Positions 34,440 through 43,943 are shown, counted from the stretch's first letter. The stretch: DNA of 64,000 nucleotides from Lachnospiraceae bacterium (GCA_009774245.1 VSNM01000025.1:3196-67195), one strand, 5' to 3'. Notes: generated by a model from the letters alone, not told the origin. A program made the numbers and translations.

Positions 34440-37400
34440 ATGGCAGCAGAAGGACAGAAGATCAGGACGCTGAATCTCTCACAGAGGGAGGTCGCGATGA
34501 CGCAGCAGGTTTGTCCCCAGAGCGCCCGCAATACGATCTCACTGAAATTATATCTGCCGGAGTGTGCACCACAGGCAGTGAAGGCGGCGGCGGATCAGGT
34601 ACTTGACAGCGCTGATATCTTTGCCGCATCACTGCGGCATGACGCATCGTTGCGGAAGGATGTTCACGAGTGGCAGATGGTATATGGGGAAAAAAGGCTG
34701 TACACATGCAGTGTGTGGGAAGCATACACGATGGAACAGGTTGAAAATCAGATGGCAGCGCTGGACAGGATTCCCATGGATATGGAGAAGCAGTTGTACC
34801 ATGCAGTTGTGATGCCGCTCTTAGAAGGCGGCGTCTATTTGTATGTGCGTTTTCACCATGTTATCATCGACGGCTATGGCATGAGCCTCTTTGTGCAGAA
34901 GGTTTTGGATGCGCTTGGCAATAAGGCGGTAACAGAATCCGTTTTTGCCGGGGATGATGCCGCACTGGTGATGCAGGAAAGCGGGGAGACTGCACGCGGG
35001 TTCTGGCGGGACTACTTTAAGGATGCGGACTTCGAACCTGCTATTTTTCCGAAAATAAAGCCGGAAGCGCACGAGGCCGCACAGACACGATCGCTATCTG
35101 ACGGGAATATGGAAGCTGCAAGGGGAGCTGGCAGTATCACGCGTCGCGTGCCGGAAGCGCTCATGCGCGGGATCGAGGCGTTTGGCAGGCGGGAACAAGT
35201 CACTGTGCCGTATATCGTAGCGGCGGCTTACGCGTACTATCTCGCACAGGCGTCCGGAAAACCGGATGCTGTATTTTTGATGCCGCGTCTGGGACGGGCA
35301 CCAGAACAGATGGATACGCTTGGCTGTTTCACGCTGCTAGTCCCTGTGCGTGTCAGGACAGAGTGTGCGGGAGAGGGAACGGGTTCTTTTGCAGCGCTGT
35401 GCAGGGCGGCAGAGCGTGCGTCGCGGGAAGCGTCGGCGCATAAGTACACGGGATTTGACAGGATTCTCTCCGCTCTGCGCGAGGATGGCACGATATCGGA
35501 GGCGCTTTCCGAGTATGTGTTCAATTTTTACCGCTTTCAGTTTCACACTGAGCTGGATTACCGTGTCCGGTTCAGCGTCGCCGGCGATATGAGCAACCAT
35601 ATGACGTTCAGCCTGTTTTATGACAGGGATGGCGGACTGAATATGCAGTTTGACTACCATAAGCAGTATTACACAAAAGAGCGGGCGTCATATCTTGCGG
35701 ATGCCCTCTGTGCGATCCTGGACAAGGGCGTGCGGGAAAATGTATTGTCACAGCCAATCGGGGAGGCAGAATTCCAGAAAGTTACCTCGATCGCCGGGAA
35801 AAAGATCGATGTTCCGGACGGCCTGACGATCCCCTTCCTGTTCCGACTGGCGGCAGAATGCCACAGGGACAGACCTGCAGTGTATGCGGGCGACGAGGCG
35901 CTCACCTTCGCACAGCTGGACAGGATCAGCGACAGGATTGCCTGCGCGCTCGTCCGCAGGGGCGTAAAGACGGGCAGTTATGCTGCGTTCATGCTAAAGC
36001 GTGATATCCGGCTGATCCCGACGATCCTGGGTATCGCCAAGTCTGGAGCTGCTTTTATTCCGATCGATCCGGCGTATCCTTCGGAACGGATCTCTTATAT
36101 CATGGAGAACAGCAGTGCTTCCTGTCTGATCTCCTCACCGGAGGTTCCGATTGCCGGGAACTATGACTATGTGGATATCGATCTGCTGATGCGTCAGGAG
36201 GCAGACAGTGATCTGCTGCCCGAGGTTCGTCAGGAGCAGACCGCTTACATGATCTATACATCGGGGACGACGGGCAGGCCAAAAGGCGTGATGCTCTCAC
36301 ACAGGGGGATTGCCAATATCGTCCATGCGGATAACAATCCGTTTAACAGGGATATCACACAGAACTGCCATGGCATTGTGGCGATCGGTTCAATCTGCTT
36401 TGACATTTCACTCTTTGAGATCTTTGTCCCGCTGATGAACGGGCTGTTTGTCGAGCTAGGCAGCGAGAAAACGATGGTTGATGCCGGGGAGCTGGCGTCT
36501 GCGATCCTGCGCCATGACGCTGATGTGCTGCACTGTACGCCGTCACGTATCACAGCCTATCTTGCCAATACCTCCTTTGTGAAAGCGCTGGGGCGTGTCA
36601 GGGCTGTGCTTGCGGCGGGTGAAGTGCTGCCAGGCAGCCTGGTAAACCGGCTGCACGATACATATGGTATCCGCATCTACAATGGTTATGGCCCGACGGA
36701 GACGACGATCGGCGCAACGATCACGGAGGCGGGCGATGACCTGAGTATCGGCAGTCCGATCGCGAACACGGGGATCGTCCTTTTAAACGGGGCGTGCAGA
36801 CCGGTTCCATACGGGGCTGTGGGCGAGATCTGTGTCTATGGGAGCGGTGTGGGAATCGGTTATCATGCCAGACCGGAGGAGACGGCGGCAAAATACATTG
36901 CATGGAATGGCATGCGGCTGTACCGCACAGGTGATTTTGGCTATTTTCTGGAAGACGGCAGGCTGATTTACTGCGGGCGGAAGGACGGGCAGGTCAAGCT
37001 GCGCGGTCTGCGGATTGAGCTGGCGGAGATCGAGAATGTCATGGGAGCGTTTCCGGGGGTGGCGGCGTGCAGCTGTATCGTGCGCAAGATCGACAAGGCA
37101 GACCATCTGGTGGGATTTTATACCGTCTCAGAGCAGGCGCAGGTCGATGGTGAAATGCTGCGGGAGCACATGAAGTCGCATCTGACCTCCTATATGGTGC
37201 CGGATGTCTTAAAGGAGCTTGCCGTGATGCCGCAGACGCCGAATGGAAAGACGGATCAGAGAGCGCTGATGGCGGAGCCGGTTGAATACCAGCACGCGTA
37301 CCGTGAGCCGGTGACGGCAAGGGAAAAGCGCATGTGCAGTGCTTTTGGAGAGACGCTGGAGCTGCCGCAGGTGGGGCTTGACGACAACTTTTTTGAGCTT

Positions 37401-38732
37401 GGCGGTGACTCGCTTAGCGCAGTCACGCTGGTGCTGCATGTGGAGGAGGCGCTGTCGCTTCGGAAAAACCAGCTGGAATTTGGAGATGTGTATCAGTATC
37501 CGACACCTGCGCTTTTGCTGGAACGGCTGTACAAAAATACGGAGATTTCCGGAGCATATGATATCAGTACGCTGGATTACCGGGGTTTTTCGGAGTATCT
37601 GGGCGCACATACCGGAAACAGGGTTCGCTGCGGATATCTTGGCAACGTGCTCCTGACAGGGGCGACGGGATATCTGGGGGCGCATATCCTGATGGATTTG
37701 CTGAGGCGTCCGAAACTTTGTGGAAAGATCATTTGTCTGGCGCGGTCAAAAAAGACGCTCAGTGCAAAGAAGCGCGTGCGGTCGGCACTGTTTTACTATG
37801 CTGAGGAGGATTTTTCACAGGACTACGGGGAGAAGTGGGAGGTCGTCGAGGGGGATATCACACAGCCCGGTCTGTTTTCAGGAGAGTGTGATGATCTCTG
37901 CAGAATTGACACGATCATCAATTCCGCGGCAAACGTTGCGCATTTTTCCTATGGAGATGCGCTGGAGACGATCAACACGGACGGGGTAAAGAATCTGATC
38001 CGGTATGCCCTGCGCGAGAATGCACTGCTCTGCCAGATCTCGACGATCAGCGTGGCGGGCGTGACAGCGGGAAATGCCTTGCAGGAGTCTTTTGGCGAGG
38101 CGGACTTTTATATTGGGCAGGAGATACAGAACAAATATATCTACTCGAAATATATGGCGGAGCATGCGCTTCTGCGCGCGGCAGTGGACGATGGACTGCG
38201 CGTAAAGCTGATGCGTGTCGGAAATCTGCAGGGACGTATCAGCGACGGGGAGTTTCAGATGAACATGCACTCCAATGCGTTTACGCGCCAGTTTGCCTCC
38301 TATGTCAAAATTGGGGCAGTGCCGCAGTCCGTCTATGAGGCAGGTGTCAATTTTTCACCGGTCGATGAGACGGCGCACAATATTGTCTCGCTTACCACTG
38401 TTGCGGGGGCAGCGGCATTTCATGTCTATCCGCCGGATGAAGTTCGGTATGAGGAGCTGTTCCGGGGAATGGAGCGGCTGGGATATCAGACTGTCGTGCT
38501 GGCAGACGAAAAGTTTGATGCACTGGTACAGCGGCTGAAGCGGACGGAGGAGGGGCGGGCAAAGCTGGGAGGGCTGTTCACGAGGGAGTCGGCGGGCACA
38601 TACCGCGAGATTACGGTTCGGCAGCAGTATACAGACCAGTATCTCAAGGAGCTGTCGGAAGGCTGGAGCATGGTTACCAGGGAGTATATCGACAGATATC
38701 TGTCCGCGTTGGACGGAATGGGTTATTTTTGA
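34440..38732 (+). CDS. single-module nonribosomal peptide synthetase with terminal reductase (C-A-T-R)
   Basis: 1430 aa. C domain about 15-440 with HHVIIDG at 139; A domain 450-950 with YTSGTTGRPKG at about 606 and an intact Asp235 equivalent (CFDISLFE); T domain 955-1030 with LGGDSLSAV; reductase 1060-1430 with LLTGATGYLGAHIL and YIYSK. It begins with a C domain, so it needs a donor: either an acyl-CoA/acyl carrier (lipo-initiation) or a T domain of NRPS1. Reductive release should give an aldehyde or alcohol. Having a second reductase is unexpected if both proteins build one chain. Confidence 0.96.
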   Translation: MAAEGQKIRTLNLSQREVAMTQQVCPQSARNTISLKLYLPECAPQAVKAAADQVLDSADIFAASLRHDASLRKDVHEWQMVYGEKRLYTCSVWEAYTMEQVENQMAALDRIPMDMEKQLYHAVVMPLLEGGVYLYVRFHHVIIDGYGMSLFVQKVLDALGNKAVTESVFAGDDAALVMQESGETARGFWRDYFKDADFEPAIFPKIKPEAHEAAQTRSLSDGNMEAARGAGSITRRVPEALMRGIEAFGRREQVTVPYIVAAAYAYYLAQASGKPDAVFLMPRLGRAPEQMDTLGCFTLLVPVRVRTECAGEGTGSFAALCRAAERASREASAHKYTGFDRILSALREDGTISEALSEYVFNFYRFQFHTELDYRVRFSVAGDMSNHMTFSLFYDRDGGLNMQFDYHKQYYTKERASYLADALCAILDKGVRENVLSQPIGEAEFQKVTSIAGKKIDVPDGLTIPFLFRLAAECHRDRPAVYAGDEALTFAQLDRISDRIACALVRRGVKTGSYAAFMLKRDIRLIPTILGIAKSGAAFIPIDPAYPSERISYIMENSSASCLISSPEVPIAGNYDYVDIDLLMRQEADSDLLPEVRQEQTAYMIYTSGTTGRPKGVMLSHRGIANIVHADNNPFNRDITQNCHGIVAIGSICFDISLFEIFVPLMNGLFVELGSEKTMVDAGELASAILRHDADVLHCTPSRITAYLANTSFVKALGRVRAVLAAGEVLPGSLVNRLHDTYGIRIYNGYGPTETTIGATITEAGDDLSIGSPIANTGIVLLNGACRPVPYGAVGEICVYGSGVGIGYHARPEETAAKYIAWNGMRLYRTGDFGYFLEDGRLIYCGRKDGQVKLRGLRIELAEIENVMGAFPGVAACSCIVRKIDKADHLVGFYTVSEQAQVDGEMLREHMKSHLTSYMVPDVLKELAVMPQTPNGKTDQRALMAEPVEYQHAYREPVTAREKRMCSAFGETLELPQVGLDDNFFELGGDSLSAVTLVLHVEEALSLRKNQLEFGDVYQYPTPALLLERLYKNTEISGAYDISTLDYRGFSEYLGAHTGNRVRCGYLGNVLLTGATGYLGAHILMDLLRRPKLCGKIICLARSKKTLSAKKRVRSALFYYAEEDFSQDYGEKWEVVEGDITQPGLFSGECDDLCRIDTIINSAANVAHFSYGDALETINTDGVKNLIRYALRENALLCQISTISVAGVTAGNALQESFGEADFYIGQEIQNKYIYSKYMAEHALLRAAVDDGLRVKLMRVGNLQGRISDGEFQMNMHSNAFTRQFASYVKIGAVPQSVYEAGVNFSPVDETAHNIVSLTTVAGAAAFHVYPPDEVRYEELFRGMERLGYQTVVLADEKFDALVQRLKRTEEGRAKLGGLFTRESAGTYREITVRQQYTDQYLKELSEGWSMVTREYIDRYLSALDGMGYF

Positions 38733-38747
38733 TGTGGAGGTGTTGTG

Positions 38748-40199
38748 ATGGCAGTCATCGCGCTTTGGAGTTTTGCGGTTTTTCTGGCGTCAGTGTTTGC
38801 AGGACTGCTTGCGGGGATCACGCTCACGCCCAGATATAAAGGAACGATCCGGGCGGCGGTGTGGACAGCCGGGGCGGTGCTCGGCTTCGGCGTGGCGTTT
38901 GCCAGCTACAGTGTCAGCCTGTACAATGACGCTGTGGGGATACTGGGACTCTCCGCGCTCGTGTGTATTGTTTCACAGCTTTTGTACAAGGACAGCTGGT
39001 CGACAAAGCTGGCGATCGCCCTGATGGCATGTCTGATCGCGAATGTCAGCACGTTCATGCTGTGCGGGACGACGGACAATCTGCTGGGAACACGCCTTGG
39101 ACTGATCAAGGAGAGCCCGTATGAGACGGCGAACCTGATCTTTTTTATCGCGATTAAGCTCGTGGTGTACGCGGGGCTCTCTGTCCTGTATATGCGTTAT
39201 CTCAAGAGGACGCTGCACCGCACGATCGAGGCTGTGGGCGGGAAAATGATGGTCTTTATACCGGCGCTTGTGATCTCGGTGGTCGGTTTTTACATCATCA
39301 ATCTGGTGTCGAACAGTGTCGGCATCTATCCGGACAGCTTCTGGTTCTTTCCGCTGTATCTGACGATCTGTGTGATCTTTGTCGTGGAGTTCTGGATGAT
39401 ATTTTATTCGATTGACCAGAGTGCGAGGACGATGAAGACGACGGCGGAGCTGAATGTCGCCACCAATATTCAGAAATCCATGCTTCCCTGCATTTTTCCG
39501 GCATTTCCGGATCGCGAGGAGTTTGACGTCTTTGCCACGATGGACCCGGCAAAGGAGGTTGGCGGCGATTTCTATGATTTTTTTATGGTGGATGACAGCC
39601 ATCTGGCTGTCGTAGTCGCGGATGTCTCAGGCAAAGGCGTCCCAGCGGCACTCTTTATGGTGATTGGCAAGACGCTCATCAAGGATCACACGCAGCCCGG
39701 GAGGGATCTGGGCGAGGTGTTCACGCAGGTGAACAGCCTGCTGTGCGAATCAAACAGCGAGGGGCTGTTCATCACTGCTTTCGAGGGTGTGCTCGACCTG
39801 GTGACGGGGGAGTTTCGCTATGTCAATGCAGGACATGAGATACCGTTTCTGTGCAAAAAAGGTGGGGCGTTTGAACCGTATAAGATCACGGCGGGGTTTG
39901 TCCTTGCGGGGATGGAGGGAATCCGTTACAGATGCGGTTCGATGCAGCTCGAGCCGGGAGACAGGATCTTTCAGTACACGGACGGTGTCACGGAAGCGAC
40001 CAACAAGGCAAATGAACTCTACGGCATGGAGCGGCTGCAGTCTGTGCTCTGCAAAAATGTTTCTCTGGCGCCGGTACAGCTGCTGTCAGAGATCAAGGCG
40101 GACATCGATGCATTTGTGGGGGATGCGCCGCAGTTTGACGATATTACGATGCTCTGCATGGAGTATAGGGGAAACGGGACAGAGGGGGGATCAGAATGA
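38748..40199 (+). CDS. membrane-bound SpoIIE-type PP2C serine phosphatase
   Basis: I use the ATG at 38748, 7 nt after GGAGG (a GTG at 38745 is the alternative). About six to seven hydrophobic helices occupy residues 1-215, then a short linker (AELNVATNIQKSMLP) and a PP2C/SpoIIE domain from about 240: DPAKEVGGDFYDFF, VVVADVSGKGVPAALFM, FRYVNAGHEIPF, ILQ/FQYTDGVTEATN and QFDDITMLCM, with the metal-binding Asp residues present. It should dephosphorylate the STAS protein in response to a membrane signal. It starts 15 nt after NRPS2 and overlaps the kinase gene by ATGA. Confidence 0.92.
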   Translation: MAVIALWSFAVFLASVFAGLLAGITLTPRYKGTIRAAVWTAGAVLGFGVAFASYSVSLYNDAVGILGLSALVCIVSQLLYKDSWSTKLAIALMACLIANVSTFMLCGTTDNLLGTRLGLIKESPYETANLIFFIAIKLVVYAGLSVLYMRYLKRTLHRTIEAVGGKMMVFIPALVISVVGFYIINLVSNSVGIYPDSFWFFPLYLTICVIFVVEFWMIFYSIDQSARTMKTTAELNVATNIQKSMLPCIFPAFPDREEFDVFATMDPAKEVGGDFYDFFMVDDSHLAVVVADVSGKGVPAALFMVIGKTLIKDHTQPGRDLGEVFTQVNSLLCESNSEGLFITAFEGVLDLVTGEFRYVNAGHEIPFLCKKGGAFEPYKITAGFVLAGMEGIRYRCGSMQLEPGDRIFQYTDGVTEATNKANELYGMERLQSVLCKNVSLAPVQLLSEIKADIDAFVGDAPQFDDITMLCMEYRGNGTEGGSE

Positions 40200-40603
40200 A
40201 AGAATTGACGATTGACGCGACTGTAGAAAATATTGTAACAGTGACTTCCTTTGTGGAGGAGGAGCTGGAAGCGCTGGCCTGTCCGATGAAAGCGCAGATG
40301 CAGATCGCTGTAGCGATCGATGAGCTCTTTGGCAATATCGCGCACTATGCCTACAATCCCGATGTCGGACCGGCGACTGTCCGTGTGGAGGTGATGAAAA
40401 GTCCGCTCGCGGTCGTCATCACCTTTATCGACAATGGCGTGCAGTATGATCCGCTTGCCAGACAGGAACCGGATACCACACTGTCCGCCGAGGAGCGGGA
40501 GATCGGCGGGCTTGGCATCTATATGGTCAAGAAGAGCATGGATGAGATCACATATTCGTATAAGGACGGGCAGAATATACTGCAGATCAGAAAAAACATA
40601 TGA
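40196..40603 (+). CDS. RsbW/SpoIIAB-like serine kinase (anti-sigma-type ATPase)
   Basis: A 135-aa HATPase_c_2 protein with N-box VAIDELFGNIAHYAY, G1 IDNGVQYDPL and G2 GGLGIYMVKKSMD. It overlaps the phosphatase gene by 4 nt. Family members bind a sigma factor or other target and phosphorylate a STAS partner. No sigma factor gene is in the window, so its target is open; the peptide pathway or its exporter are candidates. Confidence 0.92.
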   Translation: MKELTIDATVENIVTVTSFVEEELEALACPMKAQMQIAVAIDELFGNIAHYAYNPDVGPATVRVEVMKSPLAVVITFIDNGVQYDPLARQEPDTTLSAEEREIGGLGIYMVKKSMDEITYSYKDGQNILQIRKNI

Positions 40604-40638
40604 TTGACATATAATTGGATAGAAGGGAGAGATAGACT

Positions 40639-41118
40639 ATGGATGCGATTGGGCAGAAAGGGATGGATAAACAGAGAATGCAGACATTTCGCGCGGATGA
40701 GGTCATTATGCGGGAGGGCGAAATCTGCGATGCGATGTATAAGATATTATCCGGCTCCGTGGCGGTCTATGTGCGGTACGGGGAGGAGGATGAACACCTG
40801 ATGGGGATCTACTCAAAGTCACGCTGTTTCGGCGAGATGAGTGTGCTGTCAGAACAACCGAGCGCCTACACGGTGATTGCCTACGACGATGTCCTGCTCG
40901 TGCGGATTACGAAGGATTTTCTGGAGGATTTTATCCGGAACAATCCCCGTAATGCCGTCGATATCATGAGAAATATGGGGCACACGATCACGGTGATGCA
41001 GAAAAATATCGATCTGCTGCTCGACGATCTCAATGAGAAGCAGGATCTTAACAGGAAACGAGCGCAGGAGCTTCGGGACAAGATCAGTCAGTACCGGATG
41101 AATGGAATCATGGTTTAG
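40639..41118 (+). CDS. cyclic-nucleotide-binding domain protein without DNA-binding domain
   Basis: The 159-aa protein has a cNMP-binding beta-roll (residues 15-125: EVIMREGEICDAMYKILSGSVAVY, CFGEMSVLSEQPSAYTVIA) and a helical C-terminus (DLLLDDLNEKQDLNRKRAQELRDKI) in place of the Crp winged helix. It follows the kinase gene closely (35 nt) and probably is part of the same signalling set, as effector or sensor; the ligand is unknown. Confidence 0.88.
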   Translation: MDAIGQKGMDKQRMQTFRADEVIMREGEICDAMYKILSGSVAVYVRYGEEDEHLMGIYSKSRCFGEMSVLSEQPSAYTVIAYDDVLLVRITKDFLEDFIRNNPRNAVDIMRNMGHTITVMQKNIDLLLDDLNEKQDLNRKRAQELRDKISQYRMNGIMV

Positions 41119-41199
41119 AGCCATGCGGAAAGGGCGGGATGCCCTGTTACCAGCACATTATCAAGTTGTACCATTTGTTTGGTGAGGATGACTTCATTT

Positions 41200-41244
41200 T
41201 TGAAGTAGCATTTCACAGAGGAGTATGATACAATGAATTGTATC
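41200..41244 (+). promoter_or_regulatory. promoter with overlapping palindromic operator before the DHH gene
   Basis: TTGAAG (41200-41205), 18-nt spacer and TATGAT (41224-41229) form a plausible promoter. A perfect 8-bp-arm palindrome, GATACAATGAATTGTATC at 41227-41244, covers the -10 and start region, suited to a repressor. No regulator can be assigned. Confidence 0.45.
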
Positions 41245-41297
41245 CTGAAAAGAGTGCGGTTAGTGTATCAAAAAGAGAAAACAGTGGGGGAAACAAT

Positions 41298-42299
41298 ATG
41301 ACAAATTTGGATAAGCTGCTTGGAGAAATCAATCGGGAGCATGTGTATATACAGACGCATAATTTTCCAGATCCGGATGCGATCGCGAGTGCATACGGAT
41401 TGCAGAGGCTGCTTGAACTGCGTGGTGTGCATGCGACCTTGTGTTACAAAGGTAAGATTGACCGGTACAGCACCGGAAAGCTTGTGGAGATCATGGGGAT
41501 TGAGCTTCTGAATGTCGATGATCTGGAGAAGGTGCTCAGCGATGATGATGAAGTCATTCTGGTGGATTCCCAGAAGGGAAACTCCAACATCATCGACATT
41601 ACGGGGGATGAGATCATATGTATTGACCACCATCCAAACAATGATCTGTTTGCGTATCGTTTCAGTGATATCCGTCCGGAATTTGGTGCCTGCGCGACCA
41701 TGATTGCCCAGTATTTTTATGAAAATAATGTCCCGATGGACAGGAAGATTGCGACGACGCTGACGTACGGTATCCGCATCGATACCAATAATCTCACGCG
41801 CGGTGTGTCCAAATTCGATATTGAGATGCTCTACCGTATGTATGATGACTGCGATTACAATATTATATCCATGCTGGAGAACAGTGTACTGTGCTTTGAG
41901 GATCTTGTCGCCTACTCCAAGGCGATCTCAAGCATCGAGGTGCACGATGATATCAGCTTTGCGGACACAGGAACAGACTGCCCTGTGATCGCAGATATCT
42001 CAGATTTTATGCTTGCGCTCAAAGAAGTCACATTCTCGGTGGTGTATTCTGCGAAGGATGGCGGGATCAAGCTCTCGGTGCGCAGTGAGAGAACAGCGCT
42101 CGATGCCGGCAAGGTGATTGGGAAAGCGCTGGAAGGCATCGGGAATGGCGGGGGACATGCTTCTATGGCAGGCGGCTTTGTCCCGTTTGACGGAAATGTG
42201 CAGGAGAAGGCGGCGCTGCTTGATGAGATCAAGCGCAGGTTTATCGCGGTGATTCAGGAGAACAGGCGGATGGATAAGAAAGGAAGATTTTTGAAATAA
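41298..42299 (+). CDS. DHH/DHHA1 phosphoesterase (NrnA-like oligoribonuclease/pAp phosphatase)
   Basis: 333 aa from ATG 41298 (GTGGGGGAA upstream). N-terminal DHH domain: NFPDPDAIASAYGLQ, VILVDSQK and CIDHHPNND; C-terminal DHHA1 domain ending GNGGGHASMAGGFVP. Manganese-dependent removal of nucleotides from short RNAs, pAp or cyclic dinucleotide products is the known family chemistry. It has its own promoter and is followed by tRNA genes. Confidence 0.88.
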   Translation: MTNLDKLLGEINREHVYIQTHNFPDPDAIASAYGLQRLLELRGVHATLCYKGKIDRYSTGKLVEIMGIELLNVDDLEKVLSDDDEVILVDSQKGNSNIIDITGDEIICIDHHPNNDLFAYRFSDIRPEFGACATMIAQYFYENNVPMDRKIATTLTYGIRIDTNNLTRGVSKFDIEMLYRMYDDCDYNIISMLENSVLCFEDLVAYSKAISSIEVHDDISFADTGTDCPVIADISDFMLALKEVTFSVVYSAKDGGIKLSVRSERTALDAGKVIGKALEGIGNGGGHASMAGGFVPFDGNVQEKAALLDEIKRRFIAVIQENRRMDKKGRFLK

Positions 42300-42346
42300 A
42301 AAATTTAATATAATAAATTCTAAAATAAAGATTTCTGGGAAATGTG

Positions 42347-42375
42347 TTGACATTTAAAATACTGTAGTGTATACT
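42347..42375 (+). promoter_or_regulatory. promoter of the tRNA-Phe/tRNA-Gly unit
   Basis: TTGACA at 42347-42352, 17-nt spacer, TATACT at 42370-42375; a near-consensus vegetative promoter ending 15 nt before the tRNA-Phe. Confidence 0.85.
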
Positions 42376-42390
42376 AAAACTCGGTCAAGC

Positions 42391-42463
<73 letters not shown>

Positions 42464-42467
42464 CTGC

Positions 42468-42538
42468 GCGGGTGTAGTTCAATGGTAGAACACCAGCCTT
42501 CCAAGCTGGATACGTGGGTTCGATTCCCATCACCCGCT
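42468..42538 (+). tRNA. tRNA-Gly (TCC)
   Basis: 71 nt; acceptor GCGGGTG/CACCCGC, anticodon loop CTTCCAA within CCAGC/GCTGG, T-loop TTCGATT. Four nt after tRNA-Phe, so co-transcribed. Confidence 0.97.
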
Positions 42539-42606
42539 TTTATTCCGAAAACGCCAAAGAAAGAAAATTTAAAAGAAAAAATCGAAAGAAAAATTTAAAT
42601 AAATGG

Positions 42607-42635
42607 TTGACAAAGTGCTCTGTATCATGTAAACT
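42607..42635 (+). promoter_or_regulatory. promoter of the second tRNA-Gly
   Basis: TTGACA at 42607-42612, 17-nt spacer, TAAACT at 42630-42635, 35 nt before the tRNA. Confidence 0.8.
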
Positions 42636-42670
42636 ATAAAAGTCCGGTACAGTTAGTTGCTGTAATATAT

Positions 42671-42743
42671 GCGATAGTGGCGTAGTTGGTAACGCGCGAC
42701 CTTGCCAAGGTCGAGACCGCGGGTTCGAGCCCCGTCTATCGCT
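42671..42743 (+). tRNA. tRNA-Gly (GCC)
   Basis: 73 nt; acceptor GCGATAG/CTATCGC, anticodon loop TTGCCAA in CGACC/GGTCG (anticodon GCC), T-loop TTCGAGC. Followed by a terminator. Confidence 0.96.
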
Positions 42744-42757
42744 CTTTTCTTTTATAT

Positions 42758-42783
42758 AACCCTTGATTTTCAAGGGTTTTTTA
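42758..42783 (+). terminator. terminator after tRNA-Gly (GCC)
   Basis: AACCCTTGA/TCAAGGGTT hairpin with loop TTT and a following T-run. Confidence 0.85.
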
Positions 42784-42806
42784 TATACAAAAGGAGGAAT
42801 TAATCT

Positions 42807-43940
42807 ATGATCTATCGAAAATTTCAGGATTTACAGCTATCAGGACTGGGACTTGGCATGATGCGTCTGCCGGTGCTCGGAGGTGATGACAGTGCGATCG
42901 ATGAGGCGGCAGCGGCAGAGATGATTGATTATGCATACCAGAACGGAATCAATTATTTTGATACAGCGTGGGGATATCACAACGGCAACTCAGAACTTGT
43001 AGCCGGAAAGTATCTGGGCAGGCATCCGAGGGAGAGCTATTATCTTGCCAGCAAATTCCCGGGATATGATCTCTCCAACATGGACAAGGTGGAGGAAATC
43101 TTTGAGAAACAGCTTGAGAAATGCCAGACACCATATTTTGACTTTTATCTGTTTCATAATGTATATGAGGGGAATATCGATGCTTACCTCAACCCGGAGT
43201 ATGGCATTTTGGAGTATCTGTTAAAACAGAAGGAAAACGGGCGGATTCATCATCTCGGATTTTCGGCGCATGGCAGCGTGGAAGTCATTCAGCGTTTTCT
43301 GGATGCGTATGGACAGTATATGGAGTTTTGCCAGCTTCAGATTAACTATATGGACTGGCATTTTCAGAATGCACAGGGAAAGGTAGACCTGCTGAATAAG
43401 GCTGGGATTCCGGTGTGGGTTATGGAGCCGCTGCGGGGCGGGAAGCTGGCGGAAGCGTCTGGGGAACTGGCCGCTGCGATGCAGACCATGCGTCCCAAAG
43501 AGACAATTCCCGGCTGGGCATTCCGTTTTCTGCAAAGCATTCCGGGCGTGACGATGGTTCTGTCCGGCATGTCCACGATGGAGCAGCTCAGAGCCAATAT
43601 TGATACATACGGCACGGATGCGCCTCTGAGCGGAGAAGAGTTTGACGCCCTGATCAGGCATGTGGACGCGGAGCTCAGGAAGGGGGGGCTGCCCTGCACA
43701 GCTTGTCATTACTGTACCGGCCATTGTCCTCAGAAGCTTCCCATTCCGGAGCTGATTGCCCTGTATAACGAGCACAAGCTAACCGGCGGCGGTTTTATAG
43801 CGCCTATGGCGGTCGACAGTATGCCGCAGGAAAAACGTCCGTCAAACTGTATCGGATGCAGGGCGTGTGAACAGGTCTGCCCACAGCAGATTAAGATTTC
43901 TGAGATGATGGCGGATTTTACTTCGATGATAGGAATGTGA
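42807..43940 (+). CDS. aldo/keto reductase with C-terminal [4Fe-4S] ferredoxin domain
   Basis: 377 aa, preceded by AAAGGAGGAA. Residues 1-280 form an AKR barrel: GLGLGMMRLP, INYFDTAWGYHNGNSE with catalytic Asp/Tyr, and a conserved His in HHLGFSAHG. Residues 290-370 carry CTACHYCTGHCPQ and NCIGCRACEQVCPQ, two cluster-binding sets. Such clostridial ferredoxin-dependent AKRs reduce unknown carbonyls. It overlaps no gene and is 3 nt before the exonuclease gene. Confidence 0.93.
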   Translation: MIYRKFQDLQLSGLGLGMMRLPVLGGDDSAIDEAAAAEMIDYAYQNGINYFDTAWGYHNGNSELVAGKYLGRHPRESYYLASKFPGYDLSNMDKVEEIFEKQLEKCQTPYFDFYLFHNVYEGNIDAYLNPEYGILEYLLKQKENGRIHHLGFSAHGSVEVIQRFLDAYGQYMEFCQLQINYMDWHFQNAQGKVDLLNKAGIPVWVMEPLRGGKLAEASGELAAAMQTMRPKETIPGWAFRFLQSIPGVTMVLSGMSTMEQLRANIDTYGTDAPLSGEEFDALIRHVDAELRKGGLPCTACHYCTGHCPQKLPIPELIALYNEHKLTGGGFIAPMAVDSMPQEKRPSNCIGCRACEQVCPQQIKISEMMADFTSMIGM

Positions 43941-43943
43941 CAA

